13,668 nucleotides of DNA from an uncultured Eubacteriales bacterium (lineage in GTDB: Bacteria; Bacillota_A; Clostridia; Oscillospirales; Oscillospiraceae), in NCBI GenBank assembly GCA_900319835.1, contig ONPY01000072.1:1-13668 (forward strand). Direction: 5' to 3'. Below are positions 6,023 to 12,833 of this stretch, piece after piece. Position 1 is the first letter of the stretch. Each line of letters begins with the position of its first letter. A model generated the notes under the pieces. It had not been told where the DNA came from. It saw only the letters and a program-made list of their open reading frames with translations, and searched no databases. The position numbers and the translations under genes were made by a program.

Positions 6023-6775
6023 ATGAACAAGATTTACACCAGAACCCAAACCATCCAGGCCGACAAGGTGTCCGGCTTCTGCCCCGGCTGCATGCACTCC
6101 ACCGTCATCAAGCTGATCGGTGAGGTGCTCGAGGAGCTGAACGTGGTGGACAAGACCGCCTGCGTGTTGGGCATCGGCTGCTGCGGCCTGCACATGGACT
6201 ACATCGCGTATGACAACACCACCGCGCCCCACGGCCGCGCCTGCGCCGTGGCCACCGGCCTCAAGCGCTCGAACCCCGAGTCCCTGGTCTTCACCTACCA
6301 GGGCGACGGCGACTTTGCCTCCATCGGTCTGGCCGAGTCCATGTCCGCCGCCAACCGCGGCGAGAACATCACCGTCATCTTCATCAATAACGGCATCTAC
6401 GGCATGACCGGCGGCCAGATGGCTCCCACCACCCTGGTGGGCATGAAGGCCACCACCGCCCCCAAGGGCAGAGACCCCAAGGAGCACGGCTACCCCATGC
6501 ATATGTGCGAGATCCTAAACCAGCTCACCGCCCCCTACTACCTGGAGCGCACCTCCTGCAACAACCCCGCCAACGTCACCAAGACCAAGAACGCCATCAA
6601 GAAGGCGTTCCAGAACCAGCTCGACGGCAAAGGCTTCTCCATGGTGGAGATCGTCACCGGCTGCCCCACCAACTGGGGTCTGGACCCGCTCAAGAGCCTG
6701 GACTTTATCGAAGAGAAGATGCTCCCGGAGTATCCCCTCGGCGTGATCCGGGACCGCAGCAAAGAGGAGGCATAA
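6023..6775 (+). CDS. 2-oxoacid:ferredoxin oxidoreductase, thiamine-diphosphate beta subunit
   Basis: A 250-residue TPP-binding subunit. The TPP/Mg motif starts at GDGDFASIG (94-102) and ends at the conserved Asn pair INNGIYGMTGGQ (121-132). FCPGC at 19-23 carries Cys20 and Cys23, and Cys53/54 (GIGCCG) and Cys214 (VTGCPTNWG) complete the expected ligand set for the catalytic-subunit [4Fe-4S] cluster. HGRACAVATGLK at 70-81 is the usual active-site stretch. It decarboxylates the 2-oxoacid and, with the alpha subunit, forms acyl-CoA and CO2. The gap to alpha is 3 bases, and its Shine-Dalgarno GGAGGG (6010-6015) lies inside the end of alpha, so translation is likely coupled. The family name used for this subunit would be VorA or KorB depending on substrate. 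Confidence 0.9.
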   Translation: MNKIYTRTQTIQADKVSGFCPGCMHSTVIKLIGEVLEELNVVDKTACVLGIGCCGLHMDYIAYDNTTAPHGRACAVATGLKRSNPESLVFTYQGDGDFASIGLAESMSAANRGENITVIFINNGIYGMTGGQMAPTTLVGMKATTAPKGRDPKEHGYPMHMCEILNQLTAPYYLERTSCNNPANVTKTKNAIKKAFQNQLDGKGFSMVEIVTGCPTNWGLDPLKSLDFIEEKMLPEYPLGVIRDRSKEEA

Positions 6776-6778
6776 GCT

Positions 6779-7327
6779 ATGGAAACCAATCTCTGCGTCG
6801 CCGGCTTCGGCGGTCAGGGCGTCATGTCGCTGGGCAAGTTCCTGGCTGACGCCACCTGCAACTCCACCGACAAGAACGTCACCTTCTTCCCCTCTTACGG
6901 CGCTGAGCAGCGCGGCGGCACCGCCAACTGCTTCGTGGTCATCTCCGATGACGACATCGGCGCGCCCCTTGGCGACGTGATGGACGACCTCATCGTCATG
7001 AACGGACCCTCCCTGGCCAAGTTTCTGCCCACCCTGAAGAAGGGCGGCAACCTCTTCATCAACAGCTCCATCGTCCCCGATCAGATCGACCGCGACGACG
7101 TGACCCTCGTCAAGGCCCCCGTCACGGAGCTGGCCCTGGAGATGGGCAACGCCAAGGTCCTCAACGTCATCATGCTGGGCGTGTACGTGGGCTTCACCCA
7201 GGTCATCGACCCCGCCATCGTCTGGAACACCATCGAGCACAAGCTGGCCTCCAAGCCCAAGCTGCTCCCGCTGAACAAACAGGCCTTTGAAAAGGGTCTG
7301 GAGCTCGGCAAGGCCCAGAAGGCGTAA
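6779..7327 (+). CDS. 2-oxoacid:ferredoxin oxidoreductase, gamma subunit (VorC/KorC-like)
   Basis: A 182-residue protein with the N-terminal signature GFGGQGVMSLGKFLA at residues 9-23 and PSYGAEQRGGTANCFVVIS at 38-56, both diagnostic for the gamma domain of 2-oxoacid:acceptor oxidoreductases. The C-terminal NVIMLGVYVGF block is also typical. It completes a full four-subunit complex. AGGAGG at 6765-6770 lies within the end of the beta gene, 8 bases upstream of the ATG. The gene ends at a terminator hairpin shared with the convergent GntR gene. Confidence 0.9.
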   Translation: METNLCVAGFGGQGVMSLGKFLADATCNSTDKNVTFFPSYGAEQRGGTANCFVVISDDDIGAPLGDVMDDLIVMNGPSLAKFLPTLKKGGNLFINSSIVPDQIDRDDVTLVKAPVTELALEMGNAKVLNVIMLGVYVGFTQVIDPAIVWNTIEHKLASKPKLLPLNKQAFEKGLELGKAQKA

Positions 7328-7369
7328 AAACAAAAACCCACCGCACTTCTTTTGGGAAGTGCGGTGGGT
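7326..7369 (-). terminator. Terminator between the oxidoreductase operon and the GntR gene
   Basis: A perfect 14-bp stem (ACCCACCGCACTTC at 7336-7349, GAAGTGCGGTGGGT at 7356-7369) has a 6-base loop. Read leftward, it is followed by TTTTTGTTTTT (7336-7326), so it is a canonical terminator for the GntR gene. On the + strand the tail is GTGCTGCTATTTA, which is poor in T, so termination of the oxidoreductase operon here is probably weaker or helped by the long stem. Confidence 0.85.
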
Positions 7370-7390
7370 GTGCTGCTATTTATCCGCTGT

Positions 7391-8038
7391 TCATGCCTTG
7401 TCGGCAAGCCAGGCGATGACCGCGTCCTGGCTGCGGCGGCTGTAGGTCTGCAGCGCTGAGAGGATCGTGTCGGCGTCGTCTGCCTTTACCCCGTCCCGGA
7501 CTTTTTCCAGCAGATCCAGATTCTCCCGGCTGCCGGGGCAGTCGGCATAGATGCCGCGCAGCAGCAGCACCTGGCCCTGCAGGGCGATCATGCTGTTGTC
7601 CAGACGGCGGTTGCCGCAGCTGTGGTAGAAGGTGCCGATCAGCTCAAAGACCGCCTTGGTACACTCTTTGGCGGAGCGGGCCGAAGCGTAGCGCTGCAGC
7701 TGCTCCTCAATGCGCTGGAGCATGGCCGCGCGGTCGCCCCGCTCCAGGGAAAAACGCACCGCCGCCGACTGCAGCGTGAAGGCGAGCTCCTCGATCTCCT
7801 CCACATCGTGGGCGTCCAGCGTCAGCACCGAGGCACCCACGTTGTTCTCCATGACCACCAGCCCCTCCTGCTGCAGGCGGTTGAGCGCCTCCCGCAGCGG
7901 TGTGCTGCTGACCCCAAGCTCGTCCTGGATCTCGTTGACATTGATCCGGCTGCCGAGAGGGAAGCGCAGATTCAGAATGTCCTCCCGCAGGCGGGAGTAG
8001 ATCTGATCTACCAGAGACTGCTTTTTGATCTTTGCCAT
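7391..8038 (-). CDS. GntR-family transcriptional regulator (FadR/FCD subfamily)
   Basis: A 215-residue DNA-binding regulator. The winged helix-turn-helix spans residues ~9-75: LVDQIYSRLREDIL, then NEIQDELGVSSTPLREALNRLQQEGLV, the standard GntR recognition region. An all-helical FCD-like ligand domain follows (~78-210). Where metal-binding FCD proteins usually carry FHxxL and two later His residues, this protein has Leu-Ile before the conserved SCGN (140-143), Leu in LLEKV, and Tyr in LQTYS, so the metal site seems absent. A FadR-like acyl-CoA or similar ligand is an inference. ATG at 8038 was chosen; an in-frame GTG at 8047 is an alternative. It is divergent from the phosphate butyryltransferase gene and probably controls it. 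Confidence 0.87.
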   Translation of the reverse strand: MAKIKKQSLVDQIYSRLREDILNLRFPLGSRINVNEIQDELGVSSTPLREALNRLQQEGLVVMENNVGASVLTLDAHDVEEIEELAFTLQSAAVRFSLERGDRAAMLQRIEEQLQRYASARSAKECTKAVFELIGTFYHSCGNRRLDNSMIALQGQVLLLRGIYADCPGSRENLDLLEKVRDGVKADDADTILSALQTYSRRSQDAVIAWLADKA

Positions 8039-8065
8039 TCGCGGCACCCCAATTCCAAAAATTTT

Positions 8066-8093
8066 ATATTTTATAATTTATAACACATTATAA
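8066..8093. promoter_or_regulatory. AT-rich candidate operator region between gntR and the acyltransferase gene
   Basis: It contains ATATTTTATAA (8066-8076), an exact match to the palindrome upstream of the oxidoreductase operon, and TTATAA repeated at 8071, 8078 and 8088. The last two form a 6-4-6 inverted repeat, TTATAACACATTATAA (8078-8093). The arrangement fits a binding site for an autoregulated GntR dimer covering the gntR -10. Confidence 0.35.
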
Positions 8094-8114
8094 CGGATTT
8101 CTGCGAAAAAGCAA
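8087..8114 (-). promoter_or_regulatory. Putative gntR promoter
   Basis: Read leftward, TTGCTT (8114-8109) and TATAAT (8092-8087) are separated by 16 bases, which leaves a leader of about 40 bases to the ATG at 8038. No comparably clear + strand promoter for the butyryltransferase gene was found, although several TATAAT-like sequences lie in 8068-8138. Confidence 0.5.
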
Positions 8115-8156
8115 CATGAAAAACAACAAATCTATTATCAATCAGGAGTGAGCGCC

Positions 8157-9062
8157 ATGTACTACAGAAACTTTGATGAACTGATTGCCAAGCAGAAGGC
8201 TGAGCCCCACGCCGCCCGCATGGCCGTTGCCGCTGCCGGCGACGAGCACACCATCGAGGCAGTGCTCCACGCCCGCCAGGAGGGGATCGTCACCCCCGTG
8301 CTCGTGGGCGACAAAGCCGCCATCGACGCCGCGCTCAAGCACTTCGGCGCCGAGGTCCCCGCCGAGGACATCTACGACGTGCCCGACATCGCCGAGGCCG
8401 CCAAGTGCGCCGTCGCACTCGTCCGTGAGGGCAAGGCCGACCTGCTGATGAAGGGCAAGCTCGACACCAGCGTCATGCTGCGCCCCGTGGTCAACAAGGA
8501 GACGGGTCTCGGCAAGGGCGGCGTCATGAGCCACTTCACCGCCTTTGAGGTCCCCAACTACCACAAGCTGCTCATCCCCGTCGACGGCGGTATGGTGCCC
8601 TATCCCACCCTGGAGCAGAAGAAGGCTATCATCGAGAACACCGTCGGCGCGCTGCGCGCCATGGGCTATGACGAGGTCAAGGTCGGCGTTCTGGCCTGCG
8701 TGGAGAAGCTCAACCCCAAGATGCCCGAGACCGTGGAAGCCGACGAGCTCAAGCAGATGAACCTGCGCGGCGAGATCACCGGCTGCATCGTGGAGGGCCC
8801 CATCTCCTATGACTGCGCCATGAGCAAGGAGATCGCGGATTTCAAGGGCTTTGTCAGCCCCGTGGCCGGCGACGTGGACGTGCTGGTGGCCCCCAACATC
8901 CACGCCGGCAACATCATGGGCAAGATGCTCACCGTCACCGCAGGCGCCCGCATGGCCGGCTTCATCGTCGGCGCCAAATGCCCCATCGTCATGACCAGCC
9001 GCGGCTCCTCCCCCGAGGAGAAGTACCTGTCCATCGTGATCGCCACCGCCGCCGCCAAGTAA
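8157..9062 (+). CDS. ptb: Phosphate butyryltransferase (phosphate acyltransferase)
   Basis: A 301-residue member of the phosphate acetyl/butyryltransferase family. Characteristic stretches are KADLLMKGKLDTSVMLRPVVNKETGL in the middle, then SHFTAFEVPNYHKLLIPVDGGMVPYP, VEGPISYDCAMSKEIADFKG, and the C-terminal DVLVAPNIHAGNIMGK. It moves the acyl group from CoA to phosphate (butyryl-CoA or branched acyl-CoA plus Pi to acyl-phosphate). The start was set at ATG 8157, because AGGAG at 8144-8148 lies 8 bases upstream; the in-frame GTG at 8148 overlaps that Shine-Dalgarno. Butyrate kinase follows after 12 bases. Being next to the 2-oxoacid oxidoreductase suggests isobutyryl-, isovaleryl- or 2-methylbutyryl-CoA as substrates as well as butyryl-CoA. 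Confidence 0.92.
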   Translation: MYYRNFDELIAKQKAEPHAARMAVAAAGDEHTIEAVLHARQEGIVTPVLVGDKAAIDAALKHFGAEVPAEDIYDVPDIAEAAKCAVALVREGKADLLMKGKLDTSVMLRPVVNKETGLGKGGVMSHFTAFEVPNYHKLLIPVDGGMVPYPTLEQKKAIIENTVGALRAMGYDEVKVGVLACVEKLNPKMPETVEADELKQMNLRGEITGCIVEGPISYDCAMSKEIADFKGFVSPVAGDVDVLVAPNIHAGNIMGKMLTVTAGARMAGFIVGAKCPIVMTSRGSSPEEKYLSIVIATAAAK

Positions 9063-9074
9063 AAGGAGACAAGC

Positions 9075-10157
9075 ATGGAAAAGCTCTTAATCATCAACCC
9101 CGGCTCCACCTCCACCAAGATCGCGGTCTTTGAGGACGAGACGCCCCTCTTTACCGAGTCCATCGTCCACACTCCCGAGGAGCTGGCCCCCTTTGAGCAC
9201 GTGGCCGAGCAGTACGAGTTCCGCAAGGAGTTGATCGTCAAGACCCTGAAAAACCATGGTGTGGCCCTCGAGAGCCTTACCGGCATCGTCTCCCGCGGCG
9301 GCCTGCTGACGCCCATCCGCGCCGGCGCCTACGAGGTCAACGACGACATGGTCTGGCAGCTCAAAAACCGTCCCCAGAACGAGCACGCCTCCAATGTGGG
9401 CGCCATGATCGCCCGCTCGCTGAGTGTGGAGTACGGCATCCCCGCCTTCATCTATGACGGCATCACCGTCGACGAGCTTGACCCAATCAACAAGATCACG
9501 GGTCTGCCCATCTTCCGCCGCAAGGGCATGGGCCACAACCTGAACACCCGCGCTGCGGCCATGCGCTACGCCCGCGAGACCGGCAAGAGCTACCAGGACA
9601 TCACCGTCATCGTCGCCCACCTGGGCGGCGGCATCTCCGTCAACCTCCACCACAACGGCCGCATCGAGGACTTCATCAACGACGAGGAAGGCCCCTTCTC
9701 TCCCGAACGCTCCGGTGGCCTGCCGATGTTTGACGTGATCAAGATGTGCTACGACGGCGAGCACGACTACAACTCCATGATGAAGATGGTCAAGCGCCAG
9801 GGCGGTCTGATGGCCCACCTGGGCACCACCGACAGCCGCGAGGTCGAGAAGATGATCGCAAACGGCGACGAGCACGCCAAGCTCATCTACGACGCCATGG
9901 CCCTGAACGTGGCTAAGAACATCGCCAAGTGCGCCCCCTTCGTCAAGGGCAAGGTGGACGCCATCCTGTTGACCGGCGGCATCGCCTACTCCAAGTACTT
10001 CACCGATTATATCCGCGAGCGCGTGGAATTCCTGGCCCCCGTGTACGTCTACGCGGGCGAGGATGAGATGCTCTCCCTGGCTCTGGGCGGTCTGCGCGTC
10101 CTCAGAGGCGAGGAGAAGGCAGGCATCTTCGTCAAAAACGAGAACCCGGGATACTGA
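9075..10157 (+). CDS. buk: Butyrate kinase (acyl-phosphate to acid plus ATP)
   Basis: A 360-residue ASKHA-fold kinase of the acetate/butyrate kinase family and of usual butyrate kinase length. It has the N-terminal phosphate loop INPGSTSTKIAVF (7-19), DGITVDELDP (128-137), RRKGMGHNLNTRAAA (148-162) and AHLGGGISV (181-189), with LTGGIAYSKYF as the second adenosine-side motif. It makes ATP from butyryl- or branched acyl-phosphate, the last step of the route begun by the adjacent acyltransferase. Shine-Dalgarno AAAAGGAG begins just after the upstream stop. The gene ends before a bidirectional terminator. Branched-chain fatty acid kinase is an equally possible description. Confidence 0.93.
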   Translation: MEKLLIINPGSTSTKIAVFEDETPLFTESIVHTPEELAPFEHVAEQYEFRKELIVKTLKNHGVALESLTGIVSRGGLLTPIRAGAYEVNDDMVWQLKNRPQNEHASNVGAMIARSLSVEYGIPAFIYDGITVDELDPINKITGLPIFRRKGMGHNLNTRAAAMRYARETGKSYQDITVIVAHLGGGISVNLHHNGRIEDFINDEEGPFSPERSGGLPMFDVIKMCYDGEHDYNSMMKMVKRQGGLMAHLGTTDSREVEKMIANGDEHAKLIYDAMALNVAKNIAKCAPFVKGKVDAILLTGGIAYSKYFTDYIRERVEFLAPVYVYAGEDEMLSLALGGLRVLRGEEKAGIFVKNENPGY

Positions 10158-10180
10158 TCTTTTTCCCAATCATTCCGATA

Positions 10181-10216
10181 AAAAAAACGAACCCGTGAAA
10201 GGGTTCGCTTTTTTTT
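10181..10216. terminator. Bidirectional terminator between butyrate kinase and serine acetyltransferase genes
   Basis: The stem CGAACCC (10188-10194) / GGGTTCG (10201-10207) has a 6-base loop and is flanked by seven A on the left and TTTTTTTT (10209-10216) on the right. It therefore gives a U-tract to transcripts from either side and serves both convergent operons. Confidence 0.9.
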
Positions 10217-10219
10217 ATT

Positions 10220-11098
10220 CTACAGCATGGAACAGTCCAATATGGAGTTTGTGATGACGTCCCGCGTCAGGGGCGGCTCCGTCACGGCGGCCCGGGCCAG
10301 CACCATCTTCCCGGCCGGGACCGAGTGGGTCAGCCACACGCTGCCGCCGATGACGCAGTCGTTTCCGATGCGCGTCTCGCCGCCCAGGATGGTGGCGCCA
10401 GAGTAGATGACGACACGGTCGCCAATGTCGGGATGCCGCTTGATCCCTTTGACGAGCGTCCCATCCTCTCCGACCTCAAAGCTCTTGGCGCCGAGCGTGA
10501 CGTGCTGATACAGCTTAACACCGCAGCCGATGGTCGTCGTCTCTCCGATCACGACGCCGGTGCCGTGGTCAATGAAGAAGGAATCGCCGATGACCGCGCC
10601 GGGATGGATGTCGATCCCGGTCAGGCGGTGCGCGTATTCTGTCATCATGCGCGGCAGGAGGGGCACGCCCTCCCGATACAGGATGTGGGCCAGGCGGTAG
10701 GTGCTGATGGCTGTAAAGGCCGGATAGCATAGGATGACCTCGTCGACGCTTTTGGCCGCAGGGTCCCCCTGATAGGCGGCGAACAGGTCTGTCTGCAGCT
10801 GGCGTCTGATCTCGGGGAGATTTGCCAGCAGGGCAAGGACGATCTCCTCCGAACGAAGCGTTAAGGGCACGCGCGCGAGGATGCTCTCCAGCAGCGTGAC
10901 CGCCTGCTCCAGAAGCTTCTCCCGCGACTCATTTTGCGGGGCGAAGCGCGGAAACAGCGCATGGATCAAAAGATCGGTGAAGTGCTCAGCCTCCGCGCGA
11001 AGGTTTCTGTAATCCCGCGCCGTGCCTTCGCCGGGTGCTTCCGCCTGAGCGAGCTCGTCGGCGGTGTGCCGGATCAAAAGGGAGAGGGTCTGATCCAT
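10220..11098 (-). CDS. cysE: Serine O-acetyltransferase
   Basis: A 292-residue left-handed beta-helix acetyltransferase. An alpha-helical N-terminal region (~1-150, with CYPAFTAISTYRLAHILYREG at ~124-144) precedes hexapeptide repeats starting at GIDIHPGAVIGDSFFIDHGTGVVIGETT (~161-188), with the catalytic DHGTG at 177-181. KGIKRHPDIGDRVVIYSGATILG and IGNDCVIGGSVWLT complete the coil. It makes O-acetylserine from serine and acetyl-CoA for the neighbouring cysteine synthase. The true start is the ATG at 11098, one base after the cysK TGA; a longer frame upstream is only cysK read in another frame. No clear Shine-Dalgarno precedes it, so translation is probably coupled to cysK. The C-terminus (LDCSML) lacks the terminal Ile used by enterobacterial CysE to bind CysK. 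Confidence 0.92.
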   Translation of the reverse strand: MDQTLSLLIRHTADELAQAEAPGEGTARDYRNLRAEAEHFTDLLIHALFPRFAPQNESREKLLEQAVTLLESILARVPLTLRSEEIVLALLANLPEIRRQLQTDLFAAYQGDPAAKSVDEVILCYPAFTAISTYRLAHILYREGVPLLPRMMTEYAHRLTGIDIHPGAVIGDSFFIDHGTGVVIGETTTIGCGVKLYQHVTLGAKSFEVGEDGTLVKGIKRHPDIGDRVVIYSGATILGGETRIGNDCVIGGSVWLTHSVPAGKMVLARAAVTEPPLTRDVITNSILDCSML

Positions 11099-11099
11099 A

Positions 11100-12032
11100 T
11101 CAGTCTGCAAACAGCGGCGTGGAGAGATAGCGGTCGCCGGTATCCGGCAGCAGCGCGACGATCGTCTTGCCCTTGTTCTCCGGCCGCCTGGCCAGCCGGA
11201 TCGCAGCCCAGACCGCGGCGCCAGAGGAGATGCCGACCAGCACGCCCTCTTTCCGTCCGACCAGCTTGCCGGCGGCAAAAGCGTCCTCGTTCTCCACGGC
11301 GATGATCTCATCATAAACGGCGGTGTTCAGCACGTCCGGGACAAAGCCCGCGCCGATGCCCTGGATCTTGTGGGCGCCTGCCGTCCCCTTGGAGAGGACT
11401 GGTGAACCCGCGGGCTCTACCGCCACGACCTTTACGGCGGGATTCTGCTCCTTGAGGTATTCGCCCACGCCCGTGATCGTGCCTCCGGTCCCGACGCCTG
11501 CGATGAAGATGTCCACCTTTCCATCTGTATCTGCCCAGATTTCCGGCCCGGTGGTCTCCCGGTGCGCGGTGGGATTTGCCGGGTTTACAAACTGCCCGGG
11601 GATGAAGGCGTTTGGGATCTCTTTCGCCAGCTCGTCAGCTTTTGCAATGGCGCCCTTCATGCCCTTGGAGCCCTCGGTGAGCACCAGCTCCGCGCCGTAG
11701 GCCTTCATCAGCTGTCGGCGTTCGACGCTCATGGTCTCGGGCATGACGATGATGATGCGGTAGCCGCGGGCCGCCGCGACGGAGGCGAGGCCGATGCCGG
11801 TGTTGCCGGAGGTGGGCTCGATAAGTACAGAGCCCGGCTTCAGCAGGCCTTTCGCCTCGGCGTCATCGATCATGGCCTTGGCGATGCGGTCCTTGACGGA
11901 GCCGGCGGGGTTAAAATACTCCAGCTTCGCGAGGACCGTGGCCTCCAGTCCTTCTTCCTTCTCAATATTGGTGAGCTCCAGCAGGGGCGTTTTTCCGATC
12001 AGCTGATCGGCGGATGTATAGATGTTAGACAT
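11100..12032 (-). CDS. cysK: Cysteine synthase (O-acetylserine sulfhydrylase A)
   Basis: A 310-residue PLP enzyme (fold type II) of normal CysK length. The Schiff-base lysine is Lys47 in [11 protein letters not shown]. The substrate loop is [12 protein letters not shown] (72-83), and the phosphate-binding glycine loop is [15 protein letters not shown]. It converts O-acetylserine and sulfide into cysteine and acetate. Start supported by AGGAGG, 7 bases upstream of ATG 12032; that Shine-Dalgarno can be paired inside a long leader helix (see 12038-12118). It lies downstream of the B3/4 gene with a 111-base gap and is followed after one base by cysE. Confidence 0.95.
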   Translation of the reverse strand: MSNIYTSADQLIGKTPLLELTNIEKEEGLEATVLAKLEYFNPAGSVKDRIAKAMIDDAEAKGLLKPGSVLIEPTSGNTGIGLASVAAARGYRIIIVMPETMSVERRQLMKAYGAELVLTEGSKGMKGAIAKADELAKEIPNAFIPGQFVNPANPTAHRETTGPEIWADTDGKVDIFIAGVGTGGTITGVGEYLKEQNPAVKVVAVEPAGSPVLSKGTAGAHKIQGIGAGFVPDVLNTAVYDEIIAVENEDAFAAGKLVGRKEGVLVGISSGAAVWAAIRLARRPENKGKTIVALLPDTGDRYLSTPLFAD

Positions 12033-12037
12033 GATCG

Positions 12038-12118
12038 TTCCTCCTGACCAAAATAATATGTGTTTTTTTGTGTTGGCGTATCTGGTTGGAATCTACATCG
12101 TTTGGTCAGAAGGAACAT
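12038..12118 (-). promoter_or_regulatory. cysK leader: Shine-Dalgarno-sequestering helix with a possible upstream ORF
   Basis: Inverted repeats TTCCTCCTGACCAAA (12038-12052) and TTTGGTCAGAAGGAA (12101-12115) are separated by 48 bases. In the leftward RNA they make a continuous 15-bp helix with a single G-U pair, and the downstream arm contains the cysK AGGAGG. AGGAG (12132-12128) followed 9 bases later by ATG (12118) opens a 39-codon frame (stop at 11999) that runs through the helix and overlaps the cysK start. Its codons are A/T-rich, unlike the genes, so it may not be a conserved peptide. A 5-bp pairing of 12136-12140 with 12093-12097 would cross the long helix. Structure is seen in the sequence; function is inferred. 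Confidence 0.55.
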
Positions 12119-12143
12119 AGGGATCAACTCCTAGGTGTAGTAT

Positions 12144-12818
12144 TCATACCCGGGGCAAGATGATCCTGCCGCTGCCGCCGCAGTATGCGGTGGTCAGATC
12201 GATGACGCGCTGTGCAGTCTCATGCAGCAGCTCATCCGGCGTGGCCTCGTTGCCCTGGATGATGTAAAAGATATTGCGGGCGGATTCTTCGACCTTGGTC
12301 TTTTCCACCTGGCGGACCTCCAGGCGGCAGAGCACCTCATTGGCGTCGTCACAGTAACAGTACTCGTGCGGCGCCACGGGGATGGGATCCGTCTGGCCGA
12401 TGGGCACAAAGCGCTCGCTGCCGTCGGTGAAGCGCAGGGTGACGTTCCCGTCGACCCGGTCGATGTTGTGCGCGCCGAGGGCCAGCTTGCTCTCAAGGGA
12501 GATCAGATTATAGATATCCACCGCCTGGTTGATGTAGAACATCCCGTGATTCTTCTTGAGCAGCTTGATGAGGTTTTCGCTGGCGGGGATGTTCTTGCGG
12601 CGCTTGACCCCGGTCTTGTCATGCAGGATGTTGAAGCCCTCCAGGATCGGGTCGGCGTGGACATCCAGCTCCGCATACTCCTCAAACAGCTCTTCCAGAC
12701 GCTTGTCACGGTATGCGGCCCATTCCGGATCCTCGCCGTGATTGTCGAGACCGCAGATTTCTGCGAACACAATCTTGACCCCGGCGTCCAGCACGGCCTG
12801 TTCTACATAGAATTCCAT
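12144..12818 (-). CDS. B3/4 domain-containing protein (PheRS beta B3/B4-like, possible tRNA-editing role)
   Basis: A 224-residue soluble protein resembling the free-standing B3/4 domain family (COG3382-like), related to the editing domain of phenylalanyl-tRNA synthetase beta. Recognisable stretches are the basic-acidic first part, NLIKLLKKNHGMFYINQAVDIYNLISLESKLALGAHNIDRV (~82-122), LRFTDGSERFVPIGQ, and the C-terminal ESARNIFYIIQGNEATP segment followed by a final helix. Free B3/4 proteins have no settled role; clearance of mischarged tRNA or binding of an amino-acid ligand are the obvious ideas. AGGAGG lies 8 bases upstream of the ATG. The gene sits 15 bases after the O-acetylhomoserine sulfhydrylase gene and upstream of cysK and cysE, so it appears to be part of the sulfur amino acid operon. 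Confidence 0.8.
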   Translation of the reverse strand: MEFYVEQAVLDAGVKIVFAEICGLDNHGEDPEWAAYRDKRLEELFEEYAELDVHADPILEGFNILHDKTGVKRRKNIPASENLIKLLKKNHGMFYINQAVDIYNLISLESKLALGAHNIDRVDGNVTLRFTDGSERFVPIGQTDPIPVAPHEYCYCDDANEVLCRLEVRQVEKTKVEESARNIFYIIQGNEATPDELLHETAQRVIDLTTAYCGGSGRIILPRV

Positions 12819-12833
12819 GGTTCCCCCCTCCTG

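Noticed and set aside
4724..6502. 592-residue open frame on the - strand across the oxidoreductase genes
   Set aside because: It is the mirror of high-GC third positions in the delta, alpha and beta genes: composition is dominated by Gly, His, Val, Ala and Asp with no recognisable domain, and the + strand genes have clear motifs and ribosome binding sites.
9087..10169. 360-residue open frame opposite butyrate kinase
   Set aside because: Antisense shadow with the same biased composition; butyrate kinase on the + strand has all family motifs.
11099..11314. N-terminal extension of serine acetyltransferase to 364 residues
   Set aside because: The extension is cysK read out of frame and rich in Arg/Ser/Pro; the ATG at 11098 gives the usual protein length.
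12038..12115. Inverted repeats as ends of a small mobile element
   Set aside because: Spacing is only 48 bases, no flanking direct repeats were seen, and one arm coincides exactly with the cysK ribosome binding site, which fits a regulatory structure better.
12033..12143. T-box or SAM riboswitch before cysK
   Set aside because: I see no T-box antiterminator signature and no SAM-box core or terminator; the structure present is a simple long inverted repeat at the Shine-Dalgarno.
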